From positions 372,001-436,000 of the forward strand of contig NZ_BMWG01000001.1 of NCBI RefSeq assembly GCF_014651115.1: a stretch of 64,000 nucleotides of DNA. Reading direction: 5' to 3'. The position numbers and the translations under genes were made by a program. The stretch comes from Streptomyces inusitatus (lineage in GTDB: Bacteria; Actinomycetota; Actinomycetes; Streptomycetales; Streptomycetaceae). Below, piece by piece: positions 34,422 to 42,861 of the stretch (positions within the stretch are counted from its first letter, which is position 1; each line of letters opens with the position of its first letter). The notes below the pieces were generated by a model. It was given only the letters and a program-made list of their open reading frames with translations. It had not been told where the DNA came from and made no database searches.

Positions 34422-35722
34422 CGGCGGGCACGCTCGCGCAGTTCCGCTCCCACCGGCCCAGTGTCCAACTGCTGATGATGAATCAGTTCACCATCAATCT
34501 GGGCTTCTACATGCTGATGCCGTATCTGGCCGCCCATCTCTCCGGCGGCCTCGGACTCGCGGGCTGGACCATCGGGCTCATCCTCGGCATGCGCAACTTC
34601 AGCCAGCAGGGCATGTTCCTGGTCGGCGGCACCCTCGCCGACCGGCTCGGCTACAAACCGCTGATCGTCGCGGGCTGTCTGCTGCGGACCGTCGGTTTCG
34701 CCGCCCTCGGGCTGGTGGACTCGCTGCCCGCGCTGCTGGCGGCCTCGGCGGCGACCGGGCTGGCCGGGGCGCTCTTCAACCCGGCGGTGCGCGCCTATCT
34801 GGCGGCGGACGCGGGTGAGCGGCGGGTGGAGGCGTTCGCGCTGTTCAACGTCTTCTATCAGGCGGGGATTCTGCTGGGGCCGCTGGTGGGTATGGTGCTG
34901 ACCGGGGTCGACTTCCGGCTCACCTGTCTGGTGTCGGCGGCGGTCTTCGCCGTACTGAGCGCCGTCCAGATCCGCGCGCTGCCCGCGGCGCGCGGGTCCG
35001 GGAAGACGGCACAAGACGACGGCGGGAGCGGGGAGAGCGTCCTCGCGCAGTGGCGGAGCGTGGTCCGCAACCGGCCGTTCCTGCTGTTCTCCGCCGCCAT
35101 GATCGGCTCGTACGTGCTGACCTTCCAGGTCTATCTGGCGCTGCCGCTGGAGATACGGCGGGCGGGCGGCGACGGCGGCTTCGGCACGGCGGCGGTGGCG
35201 CTGCTCTTCGCCGTCTCCGGGCTCTCCACCATCCTCTTCCAGACCCGGGTCACGGCCTGGTGCCGGGCGCGCCTCGCCCCGGGGCAGGCGGTGACCCGGG
35301 GCGTGCTGATCATGGGGCTGGCCTTCGTGCCGCTGCTCGCCGCGACGGCACTGCCGGTGCCGGACGGCGGTGGGTACGGCGGCGGCGCGGCGCGCTGGCT
35401 GCTCGCGGCCGGGCCGCCGGTGCTCGCCGCGCTGCTCCTCGCGCTGGGGACGATGATCGCGTACCCCTTCGAGATGGACACCATCGTCCGGCTCTCGGGC
35501 GACCGGCTGGTGGCCACGCACTACGGGCTCTACAACACCATCTGCGGAGTCGGCATCACCCTGGGCAATCTCCTCACCGGCGCGGCCCTGGACACCGCCC
35601 GCGCGGCGGGCCTCGCCGCACTGCCCTGGCTGGCGCTGCTCGCGCTCGGCCTGCTCTCGGCGGCGGCGCTCCGGGCGCTGCACCGGACAGGCCGGCTGGA
35701 AGCCGCGCCGGAACCGGGCTGA
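34418..35722 (+). CDS. MFS transporter
   Basis: 434 residues, about twelve hydrophobic spans. The A-motif between TM2 and TM3 reads [15 protein letters not shown], and the C-motif-like region [13 protein letters not shown] suggests an antiporter of the drug-exporter branch. A hydrophilic loop ([17 protein letters not shown]) separates the halves. GTG 34418 overlaps the stop of the PLP enzyme, pointing to export of that enzyme's product. Confidence 0.88.
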   Translation: MTAGTLAQFRSHRPSVQLLMMNQFTINLGFYMLMPYLAAHLSGGLGLAGWTIGLILGMRNFSQQGMFLVGGTLADRLGYKPLIVAGCLLRTVGFAALGLVDSLPALLAASAATGLAGALFNPAVRAYLAADAGERRVEAFALFNVFYQAGILLGPLVGMVLTGVDFRLTCLVSAAVFAVLSAVQIRALPAARGSGKTAQDDGGSGESVLAQWRSVVRNRPFLLFSAAMIGSYVLTFQVYLALPLEIRRAGGDGGFGTAAVALLFAVSGLSTILFQTRVTAWCRARLAPGQAVTRGVLIMGLAFVPLLAATALPVPDGGGYGGGAARWLLAAGPPVLAALLLALGTMIAYPFEMDTIVRLSGDRLVATHYGLYNTICGVGITLGNLLTGAALDTARAAGLAALPWLALLALGLLSAAALRALHRTGRLEAAPEPG

Positions 35723-35735
35723 TTCTCACTCGGGC

Positions 35736-36992
35736 TCACACCGGGATGTCGGCCGGAGGACGTGGGGAGAGGAGGAGGTCCTCGTAGGCGTGGTGACGGC
35801 GGGTGGTGGTGCGGTGGTGCAGCAGACCGGCCGCGCGGGCGGGCTCGCCCGCGTCGACGAGGGCGCGGGCGAGGGTGTCCTGGATGATCTCGCGCTCGAC
35901 CCGTACCCCGCCGATCCGTTCCGCCTTGTCGCCCAGGCCGGTCAGCAGCTCCACCGCCGCGCGGGGGCGGCCCGCGGTGATCTCCGCCAGCGCCCGCACC
36001 ACGGGGGCCAGGACATCGCGGTAGTCGGGGCGTTCGTCGGCGGCGGCCCGGCGGGCGAGGATGCGCAGGTCGTCGGTGGCGGCCTCCACGGCGAGGGCGA
36101 GGGCGAGATTGAAGGTGTGGAAGATCTCGGCCGTCCCGCCGGGCGCGGCGAGGAGTTCCCGGATGTGGTCCGGGTCGCTTCGCCCGGCCGGTGTCTGTCC
36201 GGCGAGGAGCAGACGCCAGTTGGTCGCGGCCCGCATGCCGACATCCGTACGCGCCAGTGCCGTGTCCGCGCGCCGGCGTGCGTCGGGGAAGTCGCCGCAG
36301 GCGATGGAGTGCAGTGCGGCATGCCAGTTCAGATGCCGTGACTGCACTGCCCGCGGGTCCGCCCGGAGCCACTCGTCCAGGAAGTCGATCGAGTCCCGCC
36401 CGGCTCCCAACTCGTGTTCGGCGTGCGCGAGGGCGTGCGCGGCCACGCCCGAGCGGGGATACAGGGCCAGGGCCCGCCCGGCCAGCGTGTGCGCCTCCCG
36501 GGCCCGGCCCTGTTCCGCCCGGGTCACGGCCAGCCAGCTCGTCCACGGCCAGCTCTCCGGGCCGGCCAGCGCCGCCTGACGCTCCGTCAGTGCTTCGCCG
36601 TGCGCGCGGTAGGCGGCGTCCCCGCACTCGGAGAACGCGCCCAGCATGAGTCCGGCCTGCTCGTCGGCGGGCCAGCGGTCGAAGTGGCCCATCAGATGGT
36701 CGGCCGTCAGCCGGTACTGCCGGTGGGTGTGGAGGAACACCCCGTACACGAGACTCGCCTCGCGCTCACCGGCGGCCAGTGCGTCCCGGTGGGCGATCAC
36801 CAGTTGCTCCTTCAGCACGGTGTCGTCCCACCGGTCACCGGTCGCCAGCGCCAGCAGCGCCCGCGCCACACCGCAGCCCGGGTCCGAGCCGACCCACTGG
36901 CGCAGCAGCGGCAGCGCCCGCCCGCTCAGGGAGAGCAGCCCGGTCACGGCCCGCTCCCCCACCGGCGTACCCGCGGTCGTCAGGCCGGTCAT
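35736..36992 (-). CDS. TPR-rich protein (TTC38-like)
   Basis: 418 residues, all alpha-helical, with degenerate TPR units such as REASLVYGVFLHTHRQYRLT, WLAVTRAEQGRAREAHTLAG, GVAAHALAHAEHELGAGRDS and HLNWHAALHSIACGDFPDAR; the His/Trp spacing is characteristic of TTC38-type proteins. The frame is open upstream, but ATG 36992 overlaps the chaplin-like gene's stop (ATGA) and gives a full-length product. Convergent with the MFS gene, 13 bp apart. Confidence 0.8.
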   Translation of the reverse strand: MTGLTTAGTPVGERAVTGLLSLSGRALPLLRQWVGSDPGCGVARALLALATGDRWDDTVLKEQLVIAHRDALAAGEREASLVYGVFLHTHRQYRLTADHLMGHFDRWPADEQAGLMLGAFSECGDAAYRAHGEALTERQAALAGPESWPWTSWLAVTRAEQGRAREAHTLAGRALALYPRSGVAAHALAHAEHELGAGRDSIDFLDEWLRADPRAVQSRHLNWHAALHSIACGDFPDARRRADTALARTDVGMRAATNWRLLLAGQTPAGRSDPDHIRELLAAPGGTAEIFHTFNLALALAVEAATDDLRILARRAAADERPDYRDVLAPVVRALAEITAGRPRAAVELLTGLGDKAERIGGVRVEREIIQDTLARALVDAGEPARAAGLLHHRTTTRRHHAYEDLLLSPRPPADIPV

Positions 36993-37312
36993 ACGCTGGA
37001 CATGAAAAGGGCGGTGCAGACGATGCCGCTGTTGCCGCAGTGGTTGCGCGGCAGGTCCAGGGGCAGACCGGCCTGGTTGGCGCTGCCCAGCCCGCTCCCG
37101 GCCACCGTGGCGCCCTCGGCGCGGGCACTGCCCTGGTTGACGCAGGTGTTGCCGAAGACCGCGTTCCCGATGCCGATGATGCCCGCGTGAGCCGCGCCGG
37201 CCGGGAGCAGCGCCGCCCCGGCCACCGCGCCCAGTACCGCTGCCCGCACACCCACGCGTCCCGCGCTGCCGCCCGTACCCGTGCCGCCCGTACCCCGTGT
37301 CTCCACGCCCAT
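36989..37312 (-). CDS. Chaplin-like small secreted protein
   Basis: 107 residues. GGGAG seven bases upstream selects ATG 37312. After a Gly/Thr-rich start, the signal peptide (VRAAVLGAVAGAALLPAGAA) ends near HAG. The mature part, GIIGIGNAVFGNTCVNQG and GLGSANQAGLPLDLPRNHC followed by GNSGIVC, has the chaplin pattern of an FGNTC motif, a Gly/Ser/Asn core and a second Cys in a CGN context. It is not a canonical chaplin: the order of motifs is shifted. Coupled to the TPR gene by a 4-base overlap. Confidence 0.7.
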   Translation of the reverse strand: MGVETRGTGGTGTGGSAGRVGVRAAVLGAVAGAALLPAGAAHAGIIGIGNAVFGNTCVNQGSARAEGATVAGSGLGSANQAGLPLDLPRNHCGNSGIVCTALFMSSV

Positions 37313-37427
37313 CACGCTTCTCCCTCACCCGGGACCGCGTCCCGGCGTCCGCACGGATCACACGGCCGGAGGAGCCCGGACCGCACTCCCGTCAACGAGG
37401 GAGCGCCGCTTCCGACACGAACGCCGG

Positions 37428-38579
37428 TCAGTGGAAGGTGCGGAGGAAGATGTCCGTCTTGCCGTTGGTGTCGCCGGGCACGATGTCGTCGGCGGCGGAC
37501 TGGAAGACGACATGGCGTCCACCGCTGCTGACGGCGTCGACCTCGGCCGATGCGGGCCGGTCGGTGACGGTCTCGTCGGTGCCGGTCACCAGGTCGCGCA
37601 GGGTGAGCGGGGCCGGGCCGGTCGTGCCGGAGGGGGTGTGGAGGAGGTAGCGGCCGGTGGGATCGATGGCCACGCCCTTGACGTTGGGCACGTGTTGGGC
37701 GGTGCCGGAGGCGGTGTCGTGGACGTAGGTGTCGGAGCCCGAGAGATAGACGGCCTTGCCGCCCTCGTCGCTGAGCTGGACCAGCTCCGCCGCCTTGCCG
37801 GGGCCCTCGATCGGGCCGGTGACGGCGTTGCCGGACCAGTCCCACAGGAAGACGTCCTTCTCGCCGCCGTCCTGGTAGGCGAGACGGGTGCCGTCCTTGC
37901 TGATGGACGGCCGGATCGGGGCCCGGTTGTGGACGACGTCGATGGTCTGCAAGCCGCCGGTGTCCGGTCTGCGGATCTCGACGCGCTGGTTGGTCTCCGG
38001 ATGCCTGAAGCTGACGCTGAACGCCTGCTGGCCCTGGCCCTCGCCCATGGCCGCATCGCAGGTGTGGATCGAGCACGTGTAGGCCGTCCACCACCCCATG
38101 CTCCCCAGGCTGTACTGGTAGAGGGCCATGTGGTTGTACCTGTACCCCAGATGGGCGACGATCTCCCCGTCGCTGCTGAGCATCGGCGGCCCCACCGGGT
38201 ACCCGCTGCCGAACTTCCTGTTCTGCCCCGTTGCCAGCTCGCGGACGAACGCTTCCTCGTTCCTCCCCGTGTCACCGGGGCTGAGGTTGTTCGCGTACGA
38301 CGTGAAGACGACGCGATGGCCGGCGGGCGCGATCGACGCGCCGGAGGAATCGTCGTTGGCCTGAGTGCCGTCGGCCGCGACGCTGACCCTCTCGACAGCG
38401 GTCGGCCGGACGCTCCCCGCGTCCGCCGACGGCTCGGCCGAGGCGGCTCCGGGCAGGACCGCGGTGATCGCGCCGCAGATCATGGCCGCGCTCAGGGCGG
38501 CCCGTAGACGTCTGGTGGCGCTGGTGCTGGTGCTGGTACTCCGGTTCGCGTTCGTGTTCTCGTTCGCGTTCACCGTCAT
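37428..38579 (-). CDS. Secreted TolB-like beta-propeller protein
   Basis: 383 residues. GGGAGA lies before ATG 38579. A low-complexity Asn/Thr/Ser start (ANENTNANRSTSTSTSAT) precedes a signal peptide (LSAAMICGAITAVLPGAASA). The mature domain has propeller blades such as SSGASIAPAGHRVVFTSYAN, PSISKDGTRLAYQDGGEKDV and GRHVVFQSAADDIVPGDTNG, the WD40/TolB-type seen in many Streptomyces exoproteins. Two Cys lie in YTCSIHTCD. Function unknown, probably a binding protein. Confidence 0.8.
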   Translation of the reverse strand: MTVNANENTNANRSTSTSTSATRRLRAALSAAMICGAITAVLPGAASAEPSADAGSVRPTAVERVSVAADGTQANDDSSGASIAPAGHRVVFTSYANNLSPGDTGRNEEAFVRELATGQNRKFGSGYPVGPPMLSSDGEIVAHLGYRYNHMALYQYSLGSMGWWTAYTCSIHTCDAAMGEGQGQQAFSVSFRHPETNQRVEIRRPDTGGLQTIDVVHNRAPIRPSISKDGTRLAYQDGGEKDVFLWDWSGNAVTGPIEGPGKAAELVQLSDEGGKAVYLSGSDTYVHDTASGTAQHVPNVKGVAIDPTGRYLLHTPSGTTGPAPLTLRDLVTGTDETVTDRPASAEVDAVSSGGRHVVFQSAADDIVPGDTNGKTDIFLRTFH

Positions 38580-38705
38580 TTTTCTCCCAGGAAGAGACAG
38601 CACACGGTTTCTCCTCCGGTTCCCCACCGGAGGAACACATGCATGCAACCACGGCGGCGCGGTGGGGTCGAGACGCGGTTTCGGTCAGACGGAGTTCGGG
38701 CGGGC

Positions 38706-39647
38706 TCAGGCCGAGTCCCGCTCCGCCGCCTTCCAGCCCTGGCGGCGCAGCACCTCGGCGATGTCCGGGGCGCGGTAGTGGTCGCCCTTGAGGACCTTGC
38801 CGTCCGCGCGGAGTACGGGGGCGCCGTCCGGGCCGAGCTTCGACATATTGGCGCGGTGCACCTCGGCGAGGACCGCGTCGAGGTCGATGCCGTGGACCAG
38901 GGCCGTGCCGTAGGCGACATAGACGACGTCGGCCAGTTCGTGGGCGAGGCTGTCCAGCGGTCCGGCGACGGAGACCTCCTCGACCTCGGCGACCTCCTCC
39001 GCGAGCAGCTCGTGGCGGTGGGCGGCCAGCTCCGGCGGGATCTCGGACGGGGTGGTCCGGGCGTCGAGCCCGAAGGCGTGGTGGAACTCCTGGACCAGGA
39101 CGGCGGGCGACTGCGCGGGCTGCTGCTTCATCCGGCCGACTCTACGTGCGGGGTCGCTCCCGCGTACCGGGTCGCTCCCGCGTACGGGGTCACCTCTGCG
39201 TACGGGGTCGCCCTCCGCCGCCACGCCCTGGGCCCGGCGGCAGAAGGTGACGCCGACGGCGACCAGGGCCACGGCCAGCAGCACCGCGCTGAGCGTGTGG
39301 CCGAGGCCGGTGTCGGAGAGTATGGGCTGTACGCCGCCGTCCGGGCCGCCGTACGAGGACCCGCCCGGGCCGACGGCCCGCGGCGAGGCCGGGGCCGCGA
39401 CCGCCGGGGCCGTACCCCCGGCGATGACCGCCGCGAGGCAGGCCGCGCACAGCAGCAGCGCGCTGTGCCATCCGACGCCACCGCCTGTGCCACCGTCCCT
39501 GCCGCCGCCTCCGCGTACGAGAACCGTCCGGCCGATGTGTCCCACTCGCGAGGAATCCACGAGCACTGTCGCCGCCACCGCCCCACCCTTCACCGCGTCC
39601 GCCCCACTCTCGGCGCTCTCGCCATGTCCCAAGACGGCGAACACCAT
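38706..39647 (-). CDS. Membrane protein fused to MazG-like pyrophosphohydrolase
   Basis: 313 residues in one frame with high third-position GC throughout. N-terminal part: signal or anchor (LLLCAACLAAVIAGGTAPAV), a Gly/Pro/Ser-rich stretch, then a second membrane span (TLSAVLLAVALVAVGVTF). A short hexapeptide repeat follows (GDPVRRGDPVRGSDPVRGSD), and from about residue 173 a MazG-like domain (MKQQPAQSPAVLVQEFHHAF, LAEEVAEVEEVSVAGPLDSL, AHELADVVYVAYG), which normally hydrolyses (d)NTPs. A start at ATG 39131 would give the MazG part alone (141 residues), but no stop separates the halves and no good ribosome site precedes it. Confidence 0.65.
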   Translation of the reverse strand: MVFAVLGHGESAESGADAVKGGAVAATVLVDSSRVGHIGRTVLVRGGGGRDGGTGGGVGWHSALLLCAACLAAVIAGGTAPAVAAPASPRAVGPGGSSYGGPDGGVQPILSDTGLGHTLSAVLLAVALVAVGVTFCRRAQGVAAEGDPVRRGDPVRGSDPVRGSDPARRVGRMKQQPAQSPAVLVQEFHHAFGLDARTTPSEIPPELAAHRHELLAEEVAEVEEVSVAGPLDSLAHELADVVYVAYGTALVHGIDLDAVLAEVHRANMSKLGPDGAPVLRADGKVLKGDHYRAPDIAEVLRRQGWKAAERDSA

Positions 39648-39844
39648 CGCCCTGGTTGTTCAGCTATCGCAGGAAATTTCGCGAACCGTTCCTCTGCTCG
39701 TCGGACAGGCGGCTGAGCAGCGGCGACGCATGGACCTCACTCGTACGGTCGGTGTTTTCACTCTCCCGCGCCGTGCGGCGCGCGCTCCGGGGCCGGGGCG
39801 CGAACGCTGATGAGCGACAGCCCTCCGTCAGAAAAGAGAGCGCC

Positions 39845-40888
39845 ATGGCTGTGTCGTCGTCCCCCGGTCCGCTGAACCGCCGCCGGATATCCCTCATATC
39901 CCTTATACCCAGGACAACCGCCTTGTCCCGGACCGGTGCCCTCCCGCTGGCTCTCGCCATGACGGCGCTCTGTGCCGCGCCCGCCGTGGCCGCCGCGCCC
40001 ATCGCCTCCGCCCCGGGCGCGGGCGACGGCGACCGGGTCCGGCCGACGGTGGTCCTGGTGCACGGCGCGTTCGCCGACGCCTCCGGCTGGAACGACGTGG
40101 TCGAGCGGCTCCAGCACCGCGGCTACAAGGTGGTGGCCCCGCCGAACCCGCTGCGGGGCGTCAGCAACGACTCAACCTACGTGGCCTCGGTCCTGAAGTC
40201 GATCGAGGGCCCGATCGTGCTCGCCGGGCACTCCTACGGCGGCGCGGTCATCAGCCAGGCCGCCGCCGGGAACCCCAACGTCAAGGCACTGGTGTACGTC
40301 TCCGCCTTCATGCCGGACGTGGGCGAGTCCCCCGAGGGGCTGTCGTCCAAGTTCGCGGGCAGCGAGCTGGGCCCCGCCCTGAACCCCGTCCCGTACACGG
40401 ACGCGCACGGCGGCGGCACCGACCTCTACATCAAGAACGACAAGTTCCACTCGGTCTTCGCCGCCGATCTGTCCACCGCGCAGACGAAGGTGATGGCGGT
40501 CGAACAGCGGCCCGTCGCGGCGGCCGGATTCGCCGAGAAGGCGACGGCGGCGGCCTGGAAGACCATCCCGTCCTGGTTCGTCGTCGCGAAGAACGACAAG
40601 GCCATCGCCCCCGACCTGGAGCGCTTCGAGGCCGAGCGGGCCAAGTCGCGCACCATCGAGGTCAACTCCTCGCACGTGGCGATGATGTCCCACCCCGACG
40701 CCGTCACCAAGGTGCTCCGCGAGGCGGTCTCCGCCGCGGGCGGCGGGTCCGAGCGGCCCGTACTCGCCGCGACGGGCTCCAAGGCCAAGACCCTCGCGGG
40801 CATCGGCGGCCTGGCGGGCGCGGCCCTGCTCGCGGGCACGGCACTGGTGGTGAGAGCCCACAGGCGCGGCGGCGACGCCCGCGACTGA
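39845..40888 (+). CDS. Secreted, membrane-anchored alpha/beta hydrolase
   Basis: 347 residues. Signal peptide around LPLALAMTALCAAPAVAAAP; hydrolase core VVLVHGAFADASGWNDVV, nucleophile GHSYGGAVISQAA and catalytic His in NSSHVAMMSHP; C-terminal membrane anchor (AGIGGLAGAALLAGTALVV) followed by the basic RAHRRGGDARD. The core resembles salicylate-esterase-like or EstC-type hydrolases common in Streptomyces. The anchor should hold the enzyme at the cell surface. Confidence 0.88.
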   Translation: MAVSSSPGPLNRRRISLISLIPRTTALSRTGALPLALAMTALCAAPAVAAAPIASAPGAGDGDRVRPTVVLVHGAFADASGWNDVVERLQHRGYKVVAPPNPLRGVSNDSTYVASVLKSIEGPIVLAGHSYGGAVISQAAAGNPNVKALVYVSAFMPDVGESPEGLSSKFAGSELGPALNPVPYTDAHGGGTDLYIKNDKFHSVFAADLSTAQTKVMAVEQRPVAAAGFAEKATAAAWKTIPSWFVVAKNDKAIAPDLERFEAERAKSRTIEVNSSHVAMMSHPDAVTKVLREAVSAAGGGSERPVLAATGSKAKTLAGIGGLAGAALLAGTALVVRAHRRGGDARD

Positions 40889-40935
40889 GCGGGGGCGCCC
40901 CGTACGGAGACACGTACGAAGGCGCGTACGGCGAA

Positions 40936-40975
40936 GGCGGTGGGCCCGGCACCCAAACATGCCGGGCCCACCGCC
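40936..40975. terminator. Bidirectional terminator between convergent hydrolase genes
   Basis: GGCGGTGGGCCCGGCA and TGCCGGGCCCACCGCC make a perfect 16-bp stem with 8-base loop, between two convergent stops. Confidence 0.88.
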
Positions 40976-40977
40976 GC

Positions 40978-41835
40978 TCAGTGCCCCCCGATGAAGTCGA
41001 GCACCGCGCCGTTCAGCGCGGGAGCGTTCTCCTCGTGCATGAGGTGGGACGCGTGCAGGATCTCGATCCGCTCGCTGTCGGGGAGGAGCTCCTCCAGCCG
41101 GTCGACGAGCCGGTGGAACAGCGGCGCGCTGTGGATGCCGGTCACCAGCAGGGTGGGCACATGCAGCGCGCGGACCTCGCCGGGGTCGAGCGGGGGCGTC
41201 CCCGCGTCGAAGAGCCCGGCCTTGAGCGCGGAGAGGTTCTCGCGCATCTGCGGCAGCCGTTCGGGCACGAGATGCGCGTACGCGTGCTCGTCCAGCACCC
41301 CCCGCAGAAAGATCCGCATCGCCCGCTCGTCCTCACCGGCGCGGAAGGCCCGCCCGGCGGGGAGCACGGTCCCGAGCTGGAAGCCGAGAAGCGCGCGCAG
41401 CGCGCCGGGCCTGCGCAGCAGCAGCCTCAGCTCCGCCGCCCGGGGCCGGTCGCTCAGATAGAGCGGCACCACCGGCGGCTCCTCCAGCACCAGGCTGCGC
41501 ACCGCCTCCGGCCGCCGGATCGCCGCGAGGAGGCAGATGAACGCGCCCCAGGAGTTGCCGACGAGATGCGCGGGGGCGGCCCCGGTCCGCTCCAGGAACG
41601 CGAGCAGATCGTCGACATGCGGGCCCATCGGGTTGGCGACCCCGGGCGGGATGTCGGGGTTCGGGCGCGCGTACCGCCTGCTGTAGGCGATGGCGCGGTA
41701 CGAGGCGCCCACGGCCGGAAGCTGCGCCTCCCAGGTGCGGAGATCGCTCAGATCGCCGTGGACGAAGACGACGGGGGTGCCCTCGCCGGTCTCCTCGTAG
41801 GCGAGGGAGACGCCGTTGACGTCGGCGGTCCTCAT
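40978..41835 (-). CDS. Alpha/beta hydrolase
   Basis: 285 residues. MRTADVNGVSLAYEETGEGT and PVVFVHGDLSDLRTWEAQLP open the fold; the nucleophile elbow is GNSWGAF (Ser, in the place of GHSxG), and the catalytic His lies in LHASHLMHEENAP near the end, as in epoxide-hydrolase/lipase-like enzymes. AGGA lies directly before ATG 41835. A cap domain (RAAELRLLLRRPGALRALLG) lies between. Substrate unknown. Confidence 0.86.
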   Translation of the reverse strand: MRTADVNGVSLAYEETGEGTPVVFVHGDLSDLRTWEAQLPAVGASYRAIAYSRRYARPNPDIPPGVANPMGPHVDDLLAFLERTGAAPAHLVGNSWGAFICLLAAIRRPEAVRSLVLEEPPVVPLYLSDRPRAAELRLLLRRPGALRALLGFQLGTVLPAGRAFRAGEDERAMRIFLRGVLDEHAYAHLVPERLPQMRENLSALKAGLFDAGTPPLDPGEVRALHVPTLLVTGIHSAPLFHRLVDRLEELLPDSERIEILHASHLMHEENAPALNGAVLDFIGGH

Positions 41836-42068
41836 GTCCTGGGACCTCTCTCGGGGCTTCCCGTCCGGCCCCGGGCACGCGCACCGGCTCCCATGAGAGC
41901 CACCTCCGTTCCGCTCCGCCCCCAGGGGGCTCTCCCCGCTCGGCCCGGCCGCGTAACGGTCCCTCGGGCCGGTGGCCCATCCGGCGTACACCGGCGTGCG
42001 CCCGGCGGCACGCGCTCCTTGACTGGAGCCCGGTACTGGAGTCCCAACGATGCAAGGAGGCGGACGGC

Positions 42069-42515
42069 TTGATCGCGCGCTGGCAGCGGGGAATGGCGGG
42101 AGCGGGGCTCGCGATGGCGGTGGCCTTCGCGGGGGCGGGGTGCGCCGAGGTGGGGAACACCGCCTCGGACATCGCGTCGAGGGCGGTGGCGTCGGCGACC
42201 GCCGCCGTCGACAGGAAGCTCGACGACATCAAGAACGGGGTCGACTCCAAGGACGAGGTCACCCTCGGCACCCCGGGCAAGGACAGCGACGGCCGGACCA
42301 CCGTCAAGGTGACGGCGGCGAACACCGCCGACAGCGCCAAGTCCTTCGCCGTACAGGTCGACTTCCGCGACAGCGGCGGGAATCTGCTGGACACGACGCT
42401 GGTCACCGTCTCCGACGTGCCCGCCAAAGGTTCCAAGGACGGCACCGCGCGCAGCAACCGGAAGCTCTCGGGCAACGAGGTGAAGACCGAGGTGGGCAGG
42501 GCACTGCGGTACTGA
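42069..42515 (+). CDS. Small lipoprotein, function unknown
   Basis: 148 residues from TTG 42069, with AAGGAGG upstream. Signal peptide (GMAGAGLAMAVAFAGAGC) with lipobox AGAGC. The mature part has a helical segment (ASDIASRAVASATAAVDRKL) and an immunoglobulin-like beta domain (TTVKVTAANTADSAKSFAVQ, NLLDTTLVTVSDVPAKGSKD) similar to FxLYD-type extracellular modules. No enzyme motif. Confidence 0.75.
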   Translation: MIARWQRGMAGAGLAMAVAFAGAGCAEVGNTASDIASRAVASATAAVDRKLDDIKNGVDSKDEVTLGTPGKDSDGRTTVKVTAANTADSAKSFAVQVDFRDSGGNLLDTTLVTVSDVPAKGSKDGTARSNRKLSGNEVKTEVGRALRY

Positions 42516-42544
42516 GAGGCCCGGGCCCCCGGCGCGCCCGCTCG

Positions 42545-42718
42545 TCAGGAGCGGCCGGGCCGGGTCGCCCAGAGGCCCGCCGCCGAGCCGAGCAGCAGGA
42601 CGCCGGCCCCGGCCCGGACCCCGATGGTCACCGCCGTGGAGTCGAAGTCGGCGACATTGCTCGTGTAGAGCGCGGCGACGAGGGCGAGTGCGAACAGCAG
42701 CCACAGGGCGGGCCTCAT
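42545..42718 (-). CDS. Small two-span membrane protein
   Basis: 57 residues with two hydrophobic spans (LWLLFALALVAALYTSNVAD and AGAGVLLLGSAAGLWATR). AGGAG lies eight bases before ATG 42718. Divergent from the histidine kinase gene and possibly its target. Confidence 0.65.
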   Translation of the reverse strand: MRPALWLLFALALVAALYTSNVADFDSTAVTIGVRAGAGVLLLGSAAGLWATRPGRS

Positions 42719-42861
42719 GGGTGGATCTCCTGGCGATCGGGGGAAGCGGTCGGGTGTCGCTCCCCATGATGGCGAGGGGGCGGTGTCCGGCGCGGCGGGG
42801 CGGACTCCCCGGTTCGAGGTGTAGTCCGCTCCACCAGGAAGAAACCCGTCGGTCACCTAAT

